DNA from: Gongronella butleri
Taxonomy: Eukaryota; Mucoromycota; Mucoromycetes; Mucorales; Cunninghamellaceae
Length of the DNA: 64,000 nucleotides
NCBI GenBank assembly: GCA_025201375.1
Contig: JAIWZP010000032.1
Location: 62,001 to 126,000 of the forward strand
Direction of reading: 5' to 3'
Below are positions 56,492 through 64,000 of the stretch, in pieces. Made by a program: the position numbers and the translations under genes. Within the stretch, counting starts at the first letter, position 1. Every line of letters starts with the position of its first letter. Below the pieces are notes generated by a model. It had not been told where the DNA came from. It ran no database searches and saw nothing but the letters and a program-made list of their open reading frames with translations.

Positions 56492-58666
56492 CCTGGACGC
56501 GCTGTTCCTCCTTCCAGACGTGGACGAATTTTAGCCGCTCGTAGAGTTTGAGGTTATCCTGTCGCAGCTGCTCCATTTCACTTTGAAGATCAGAGAGTTG
56601 CTGTTCGAGCGAACGGCTCTTTTGTTCGAGATCATTGTTGCGCTGGCGGAAGCGATCTCGCTGCTGCATGACGATGGGCAAGATGCTTGCCTGGTCATTG
56701 GACGCATCCGCCGTACCTGGTGTGGTAGCACTTGATGAGCCTGTGCCTGTAGTGGTGGCAGCGACAGCAGCAGCGGCGGCACCCGCGGCCGTGGCCGATG
56801 GTGATGGGCTGACGGCATTGGGATTGGGCGACGCGGTGCGGCTAGGCGGATGGTGCAAGAACGACGTATGTGGATGGCCGACGCCGCGCGCGAGATCATC
56901 TTCGAGGCGCTGGACAAGCTGCTGTTGATGGGCAAATTTGGCCTGGACGGCTTCCAATTCGCGCTGGTTCTCGTCAAACGCTTGTTGCAGCTGCGTGAAC
57001 TGGACACGAAGCTGTGTGTGGTTGTTCTCCATCTTTTTATTCTTTTCCATGAGCTGGACCTCGAGCGATCCATGGATATTGGACGAAAGCACATCTTTGG
57101 CATTGAAATCCGGTGCATCCTCCTCGTCGCCAGCTGAGAATTCGACGTACTAGAATAAGAAAAAGAGCATTGAGACTCCCATTTTTCTTTTGAGAAGAAG
57201 GGTGTTACCTTCATGATGTCCAATTCGCGCTTGATTTCATGATAATTGTCAAATTCCTTGAGCTTGGCCTGCAGAGACGCGTTTTCGTCTTTCTGTAGCA
57301 CATGAAAAATCACGTAAAATAAAGTAAGAAACAACGCGACGCGATTTTTTGCATATTCTTTTGTGCTTACGAGCGACTTTGTCTCGTTTGTGAGGTCTTT
57401 GATCTTTTTGGCGGTGCGCGCCTCTGATTTTTGCAAGAGGTTCTTGTACGTGTCAACGTCCTTGATCAAGCGATTCAGCTCGGCCTCATGTTGGGTATCT
57501 TGATTGGCGGAGGAGCTGCAATTGAAGGAGAAGAAAAAAAATGTGTTAGTCGTTTTTACAAGCAACAAGGGCGACATTGGGCATACGCTGACGTTCCGCG
57601 CTCATCGGCGTCCTTGGCTGCCACCAATTCCTGCTTCAGATCATCCTGAAAAAAAAAAGAGTGAGTCAGCTATGACACGGCACACATGGGGAATCGCAAA
57701 AATGGCTTACATTGCGCTTTTCGAGCTCAATGATGCGCGCATTGGCGCGCTCCATGTCCATCATAATGATGTCCAGTTCCGCAAGCTTTGCAACGACGTC
57801 CTGATTGTACTGCTGGTTATGGTCGATCAATTGGGCCTGCGTGTCCTCATGGGTGGCCTTTAGCTGGTTGAGGTGGGTCAGGGCCTGATTTAGCTGCAAT
57901 TGGAGGTCATGTTCGCGCTCCTTGTAGGATCTGATCTTTTCATTGTACTGGGCCTTCATTTCCTGCTCCTTGTTGGCGAGATCCTCTGATTTTTTGTCGT
58001 CGACCTTGGCCTCGAGCTGCGCAATCTTTTGTTTTAATTGTGCATTTTCGGCCGCGAGCTCCTTGCTCGCCAACGCGGCGCGGTCCTGCTGATCGATCTT
58101 TTCCTCCAATGCCTTGGCGCGCGCCTCCAGCTGCTGGTAGTCGACGAGCTTGGCGCTTTCCTCGACGGCGGCCTCAAACAGAGGCAATGGGTCGGGCGCG
58201 TCCGCAAGCAGCTTGTAAATGGTCAAAAACGCGTTTTCCGCGTACTTTGTGCGGCGCGTCACGCTGTCGATTTCGGATTGATAACCTGTTGAGAGGAATT
58301 GGGGTCGATATTGAGCTGTTCCATGCCTTCCCCCTTATCGACGCGCGCGTGTTTCGCTTTTTTATATTTTTTTTTCTATTTTACCTTTCAAGAGGCCCTT
58401 GACCTGGTTCAGTTTGCTTTCATCGGGCAGCTTTTTGAATTCTGCATAATAAAAGCGCGTGTTATAAAGTTGTGGTCCATGCAGGTTGGCTGGTTTTTTT
58501 TTTTATTACCTCGTGTCTGTTCAGCAAGGCGTTTTCTGGAGACAAGGCCATCCTTTTGGTTTTCAACAATAGCGAGTCCCTGTTCATCGAGGTCGCGCTG
58601 CACGGCGTTGAGATTGACACCTTTCCAATACTGGATCGCGGCCGAATAGCTGCTCTCTTCGGCCAT
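56087..58666 (-). CDS. CASP / COY1-type Golgi coiled-coil membrane protein
   Basis: Tail-anchored golgin acting in intra-Golgi vesicle tethering. Eight exons on minus: 58666-58510, 58441-58385, 58285-57711, 57645-57587, 57515-57371, 57292-57209, 57149-56493, 56416-56087; 687 residues, close to yeast Coy1 in length. The N-terminus (MAEESSYSAAIQYWKGVNL) and LPDESKLNQVKGLLKGYQSEID are CASP-like. Long coiled coils follow, broken near residues ~440-500 by a Ser/Pro/Ala/Thr-rich stretch. The C-terminal CASP signature is NMNPFAQFHRKEERRRYNAL, then a membrane span at ~650-671 (FLIGYALLLHLLVAVTL) and a short luminal tail. The exon 57645-57587 uses donor GTATGC because the nearer GTCAGC breaks the frame. 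Divergent from the second Zn2Cys6 gene. Confidence 0.9.
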
Positions 58667-59316
58667 GGTAATTGAAAGAAAGAAAAAAAAAAGGGGGGGG
58701 GGAAAAGACTAAAATGGAGTCAGGAGCAAAAGAAAGGCGAGTCGGCCGACACGTTGCCTTTTGGGTTTGCCTTATTTTTCCCCGCTTGCTGGCGAAAAAA
58801 GGCAGGGCTGGCGCGCATTAAAGGCCCTTGCTCAGCGAATTCCAGCGATTTTCCCTTGTTTATTTTTTGCTATGCATGGCCCACTGATGCGAAAAATGTC
58901 GCTGGACCTCATTTCTTGTTTATTTTATAATGGGAAAGGGAAAAAGATGTATCGTCATTGTTCAATTGGAAAAAAAGGGACAAATGCATGGAAGGTGTGG
59001 TGTCACAGAGGCTCATGTGTGAATTGAAGGATCTGAAACGGCTTTTGGCAAGGCCATTGGTGCTTTTGAAATGGCAAGATTGACGATTGGCTCGATGCGG
59101 AAAGAGTGCGATTCTTCTCCATATAAAAAGTTTGTTTGGGCCCCTCGTTTTCTTTTTTCTTCTCGCTTCCTTTTTTTTTGCTATTTTGCTCTTTTAACTG
59201 TTTTTATCTTTGACTTTGGTGGGCCTTGCTCCCCTTTTTTGTCTTTGCTTCCTTTCCCCATTTTTATCCCTTTTCTTCCCTGTCGCGGCTCCCTTTTTTC
59301 CTCTGTCCTTGATTAG
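58667..59316. promoter_or_regulatory. Shared intergenic region, CASP (-) and Zn2Cys6 factor (+)
   Basis: 650 bp lie between divergent starts. A TATA-like atataaaaag at 59121-59130 is 187 bases before the plus-strand ATG, followed by a T/CT-rich leader. Nothing comparable was seen on the CASP side. A G run lies at 58694-58701. Confidence 0.45.
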
Positions 59317-62300
59317 ATGGCGTCCATGTTTGTGTCAGACAACAGTGGGATGCAAAAGTCGACCGAGCCATCTCGTCCCAAGCGGCCTCGCTCGAGCCTT
59401 GCCGTAAGACCATGATAAAAACAGAAAAACTGTGTGCAAGAAAGCACTCAATTGATTCAATTGACTCAATTGGCCTTTTTTTGCAATTTTTTTTCCTTGA
59501 ATAGTGTATTCGTTGCCGCAAGAAAAAGGTCAAGTGCGATTTTGTGCAGCCGACGTGTGGGCGATGCCACCAAGCGGGTCTTCCGTGCAGCTACGCGACA
59601 CCACCGCGGCGAGTGGACGGGCACGCGTTTGATCAGCTCGGCAATCATGTGGAGGAGCTAAAGGAGCGCATGCAAAAGATGCAGAGCGAGCTTGCTCTGA
59701 TGAAGAACAATCTGCATCCTTTGAGCGGGTCCAGTTCCGCGGACGATGGGTCCATGATGCTGGGCAACCCGGTCAACAGCCAATTGATGCTTCCGGCTCA
59801 GGATCAGTTTATGCAAAACCAAAGTGCCATGATCCAGCCCTCGGCCGCATCGTCGTCGTCATCGGCTCTTGCTAGCCAACAGCCCGTGACTTGGAAATTG
59901 TCGCTGTCTCCATCGGGTTTACGCATCGATACCAACATTGCCAGTGTCGCGGACCTGTATCGCATCTTGCTCAATGGCATTAGCCAGCTTAACATCAATA
60001 GCGATTCGGCCACCAGTCTTTTTAGCACGGAATCGATCCGCAATGCGCCTGCCAACAAGCCTTCAAGGCAAAGATCCGTCGACAGGATGAATACGGACCC
60101 GCCTTTGGCCTCTTCTTCTTCTTCGTCCATTCCACCATCCTCCACAGCAACACCAGGAGGGAGCAATAGCACCAGTGGCGGGCGATTGTGGGAAGTGGAC
60201 GAAAAAGAGGCGCGTCAAATTCTCAAGGAGCAATATCAACAACATGCCGAGGACACCATGGCCCCAGAGACCCTTGACCAGCTGATGCATTCGTGCTACC
60301 ATCAATGCTTTTTGGCTTACCAATTGGTCGATCGCGATACATTCATGAAGCAATACGCGACGGAGCCTGGATTGGATCCATTGCTTGCCAATTCCATCAA
60401 TGCCTGGATGTCCAAGCACGGCATCGTCTACCACAATGCGGGCCAGCCCGGCCAAGGCCCCGCCAAGATGGGCGAGTCGTATTTCAAGAATGCGCGTCAA
60501 TTGCTCAAGAAATGCTTTGATATCAGCAGCCCCGTTACTATCCACGCGCTTTTGAACCTGTACATGTACCAATTGTCCAGCGAGCGCTCGAGTTTGGCGT
60601 ATCTGTACATTGGCCTTGCCATTCGTATGGCACAAGATCTCAAGTATCACAAAAAGGAGCACATGCCCAATGACCCTGTGGAGCGCGAAACCAACAAGAG
60701 ACTGTGGTGGTCGGCGTATTGGCTGGATCTGTGCGCGGCGCTCGAGTCCAATCGGCCCACCATGGTTGATGACAAGGATTGCGATCTCGAGTATCCGACG
60801 AAGCTCGATTCCGAGGACGACGAGGCCGGCTATCGTATCGATTTCTGCGTGCATTCGATCAAACTCATGAAAATCCGCAAAGACATCACCAAGCATCTTC
60901 CCTCGGAGCAATCGGGTCAATCGTTGTTGTCGGCCATCTCGCGCCTGGAAAATGCCCTGACGTCGTGGCTCAATGAGCTGCCAAAGTACTTGCGCTTTGA
61001 TTATGACGACGCGTTTGAAAAGACAGGATCGTTTATGGATGAGGCCAAGCTGATTTTGAACATCCAATACCAGACGACGTGGATCATGCTGCACAAGTTC
61101 TTTTTGCCGAAAAAGGACCAGACCGCGACCCCTGTGGCGCTGCTGTCGCTCAACATTTGCACGAAATCGGCCAATTTCATCACAAAGATGCTCGATCTAT
61201 ATCAGCAGCACCTGCCATGGTGCCAATTCTTTTACGCGCTGGACGGCGTCATTGCGAGTGTGGCCATCCACCAGGTGAACGCGCTTTCCAATGAAAAGGA
61301 GCTGGCTTTCCTCGCGCAGCGCAATCTGATCATGACCGTCCTCGTGTTGCGCGGCTCCCCGCTTATCTACATGGACAAGGTCAACGACATTATTGACAGC
61401 ATCGAGGCCTTTCTCAAGGACAGCGGTCTGCCCACCAACATGGACGACATTCCACCCATCAATGAAGAATCCGCCAATCAGCAATCCATTTCGTCGGTTT
61501 TCCACCCGGCCATGTTTGATGCCGCTAATACAAACACGTCCAAACCCGCCGCGTCGCCCGCGCTGTCGTCCCCACCCGCACCGCACAGCACCTCGTCGTC
61601 CTCCATGATCGATATGAGCAATAACAATGGAACGCCGCTCAATGTGCCCGGCAATTTCATGTCCGCGTCGCCGCAGCCACAAAATATCATGTCGACGCCG
61701 CAGCAACCGACCCCGTTGCCATCCCAATCCATGCCTCCGCATCCAATGCACGCATCCGCATCGTCGCAGCAACCTTCGCTGTTCCCACCCGTCCATCCCA
61801 TGCAACAACAACAACAAGTCAAGATGGAAGGCATCCAAAAACAGACACCACCCCCGCCACAGCAGGCTCCCCAGCCCCAACAGGCTCCCCAGCAAGGTAA
61901 GAAAAAGAGAGAAAAGGAAAGCCTGCCAAAACCGGGAATTGAAATTTAAAAAGAGGGCCGGAAAACGCGAATTTGACCTTTTTTTTATCTTCTTCTCTGT
62001 CACTAGCGACCCCAATGCCTTCTGGAACCAATGTCTACGACAATTCACTGCAGCAGGTGATGGACCCGTCGCAGATGATTTTCAACAATCCAATGATGGG
62101 ATTGGACCCGACATCGTTCTTCCAGTCGATGACGTCGTCGTTTTCGCCATCCACGACGCCGTCGACGAATGTTTCGACGACGTATGCCAACTACGCGTCT
62201 GCCACGGTGAATGTCACGACGCCGCTGCCGCACACGCCTGCTCACACGGCGCAGCCATTGGCACCGTCGCCACAGCAACCTGCGCAGGGTCAACAACAGC

Positions 62301-62779
62301 AGCAACAGCAGCAACAACAGCAAGACATTGCCGGTATTTTCCCTGGATCGGTGTTTGGGCTCGATCAGGGCCTATATGGCAGCTCCGAGCCTTATTTTAT
62401 GCATCAACAGCAGCAGGGCCAGCCGCAGCAACCACCCTCCCAACCGCAACAACAGCCCGCCGCATCCGCTCTTTTCAACCCCATACCATCCACGAATTCT
62501 GCCATGTATGGATCAATACCCTCCACGTCGGCCCAACAGCAACAGCATCCCCACCAACAACAACAACCGCAGCAGCAGTCCATGGATGGCCTGCTAGGCA
62601 TGGATCAAAACGCCATGAACGCGTTTTTCCAATACAATGCCTCGAATTTCTCCAATTTTGGCTATCCTCAGCAAACACAGCAGCAACAACAACAGCCAAT
62701 GGGCATGATGAACCCAGACATGGTCTTTGCCGCCAACAGGAAGCGCCAGCGCGACTGGGACGAGCAAAACGGCTCATGA
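59317..62779 (+). CDS. Zn2Cys6 fungal transcription factor with Gln-rich tail
   Basis: Nuclear Gal4-class regulator. Three exons: 59317-59403, 59505-61896, 62007-62779; 1083 residues, phases close. The short first exon encodes a basic N-terminus (SRPKRPRSSLA); the zinc cluster begins at the first codon of exon 2 (Cys30, 33, 40, 47, 50, 57), followed by ATPPRRVDG and a coiled coil (HVEELKERMQKMQSEL). The fungal_trans domain spans roughly residues 260-660 (YLYIGLAIRMAQDLKYHKKE, NKRLWWSAYWLDLCAALESN, RPTMVDDKDCDLEYP). The C-terminal ~400 residues are Pro/Ser/Gln-rich with poly-Gln runs, typical of activation regions. The second intron is supported by QQA|TPMPSG continuity and avoids a stop at 61949. 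AATAAA at 62955-62960 is a good polyadenylation signal. Regulon unknown. Confidence 0.88.
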
Positions 62780-63118
62780 TCGCCTCGTTTTTCTTTTTTT
62801 TTTTTCTCGCACACCCGTATATATTTAGCTGCTCTATTGTGTATTGTACGTACCGTAAAATCCCCCTTTCCTTGTCTGCCAATGCGCGCTTTCTTTTCTT
62901 CTTTTTTTTCCTTGTTTGATCCTTTTCCTCCTCCTCGTTGCTCTTGCAAACTGTAATAAAAACATATTTTATTATAATTCAATTGTATTGCAATACAAGT
63001 GAGGCATATAAAAAGTGGGCATAGGGTTGCTGGGTACGGTGTGTGTGTGTGTGTGTGTGCGCAATTGGACGGAAGAAGAGGGAGAAAATCCGTATGCGTG
63101 TGCGGATAGAATGGATTT

Positions 63119-63178
<60 letters not shown>

Positions 63179-63687
63179 TGTGTGTAATGAGGATGGAAGT
63201 GTGCGTGTGTGTGCGTGTGTGCATGCATGGGGGGGGGAAAGGAAAAAGGGAGGTAATGCCACGGCCCCCACGCGTCATCGGCATGAAAAAAATAAAAAAA
63301 AATAAAAAATAAAAAAAATAGACGCGTCTGAGCGTGACAAGCAAGCGTGGCAAGAGAATAAAAAAGGACAGAAGGAGACGAGCGTGTCAGAGTGCGGAAT
63401 ATGGGTGACTGGGAGGAGTTGTTCATAAGCTGCGTCGTGTTTGGGGGACAGAATTTGCATGTGAGGGGGTGGGACAGGCAAAAAAGGGGGATGCGCGTCC
63501 TTGAACCATAGAATTTTTTTTTTGTTGTTTGTTTACAATGTGAATTGAAGTGGAACGGGAGCCTGTCAGATTGTGAAAAAGCAAGTGTGAGGGATGGCCA
63601 TGCCGAGAAAAACAGGAATATGTATGTCAGAGCCCGTGTTTTTCTTTTTTTTTTTTTTTTTTTTGTTTTTTTTTTAATCATACTGTG
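62780..63687. repeat. Convergent intergenic region with (TG)n microsatellite
   Basis: It lies between two converging genes. TG/GT tracts occur at 63041-63060 and 63117-63186 with a few interruptions, then a G run and A runs to 63320. Minus-strand frames through it give Thr-His repeats and are not genes. Confidence 0.7.
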
Positions 63688-64000
63688 TCAGAGGGAGCTT
63701 GTTTTGCACGCATGGCCAAGTTGCTGGCGTTGTCGTACGACAATATCCTTGAGCTGAAAGTAGCGTGTCTCTTCATAAGCAACTTGTTGGCGTAAATGAT
63801 CCACGGGCGCGTCCAATGGCATCATTTGCGCTGCGTGGTGCAAATCCTTTTGCGCATAGACCACGTCGCGTTGCCAAACGATGTACTTGTTCTCCTTGCG
63901 GATGAATTGGACAGCAAACAGCACATTCAGGGCATCGTAGACGCGTCGGCGGATGTTCTTGGCCTTGTGATCGTGGTCAAGCAACTGGTCCACGAGCTCC
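63688..64000 (-). CDS. DP-like (E2F dimerisation partner) transcription factor, partial
   Basis: The minus-strand frame runs off the right edge; only the C-terminal ~104 codons are seen. The residues HKAKNIRRRVYDALNVL and FIRKENKYIVW match the recognition helix and end of the DP winged-helix domain (the RRRVYDALNV signature), which with E2F controls G1/S genes. A coiled segment follows (DHLRQQVAYEETRYFQLKDIVVRQRQQL), where DP proteins dimerise. The stop at 63688 ends the protein about 60 residues after the winged helix, so the later marked-box-like part of animal DP is absent here unless a further exon lies downstream; I saw none before the TG repeats. The start and first part lie outside the window. 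Confidence 0.75.
   Translation of the reverse strand, partial: ELVDQLLDHDHKAKNIRRRVYDALNVLFAVQFIRKENKYIVWQRDVVYAQKDLHHAAQMMPLDAPVDHLRQQVAYEETRYFQLKDIVVRQRQQLGHACKTSSL

Noticed and set aside
62668..63681. Minus-strand frame of 337 codons across the TG microsatellite
   Set aside because: It is made of Lys, Phe and Thr-His repeats from simple sequence and overlaps the 3' end of the transcription factor gene.

Overview
The window is nuclear DNA of a filamentous fungus. Protein-coding genes carry many short spliceosomal introns with GT-AG (one GC-AG) borders. The gene set is fungal: a Rax2 polarity marker, Mob2, a COY1/CASP golgin, two Zn2Cys6 transcription factors, a 14-TM drug-antiporter-type MFS protein and a bifunctional PFKFB. 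The right edge holds a DP-type (E2F partner) winged helix. E2F/DP is generally absent from Dikarya but kept in early-diverging fungi, so I infer an early-diverging lineage, most likely Mucoromycota; species is not determinable by eye.

Layout. 1-6193: gene-free, with satellite and dispersed-repeat relics. 6194-12853: nine-exon rax2-like gene whose cytoplasmic tail ends in an SH3 domain. 12854-19438: gene-free and repeat-rich (dispersed repeat A, a GC-rich island, a ~45-bp tandem repeat, a ~330-bp satellite). 19439-21365: PFKFB. 23992-26884: AAAP-family amino acid transporter. 28191-29210: mob2. 29462-30905 (-): secreted protein resembling actinobacterial secreted proteins. 31755-32717 (-): unknown polytopic membrane protein. 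34749-36879 (-): MFS transporter, divergent from 37289-38797 (+): sphingoid-base/diacylglycerol kinase-like enzyme. 39133-43968: giant coiled-coil protein. 46414-49958: Zn2Cys6 factor, followed by a relic duplicate of its exon 2. 49959-56086: repeat-rich, with an intact Tc1-like transposon (52142-53771). 56087-58666 (-): CASP/COY1 golgin, divergent from 59317-62779 (+): second Zn2Cys6 factor. 63688-64000 (-): partial DP-like factor.

Functional themes. Two genes concern polarised growth (rax2-like; mob2 of the NDR-kinase network), one Golgi tethering (CASP), three transport or lipid signalling (AAAP, MFS, lipid kinase), one glycolytic control (PFKFB), and three are transcription factors. They look like ordinary neighbours, not a cluster. 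Exon models were built by hand: splice sites were chosen so that phases close and family motifs run through the junctions; none has transcript support. The most unusual items are the SH3-tailed Rax2-like protein with six repeats of an R-W motif, the bacterial-like secreted gene with a 21-nt microexon, the relic Zn-cluster exon, the Tc1 element with inverted sites inside each TIR, and a recurrent TCATAC[AT]GTATGA-type palindrome in gene-free DNA.
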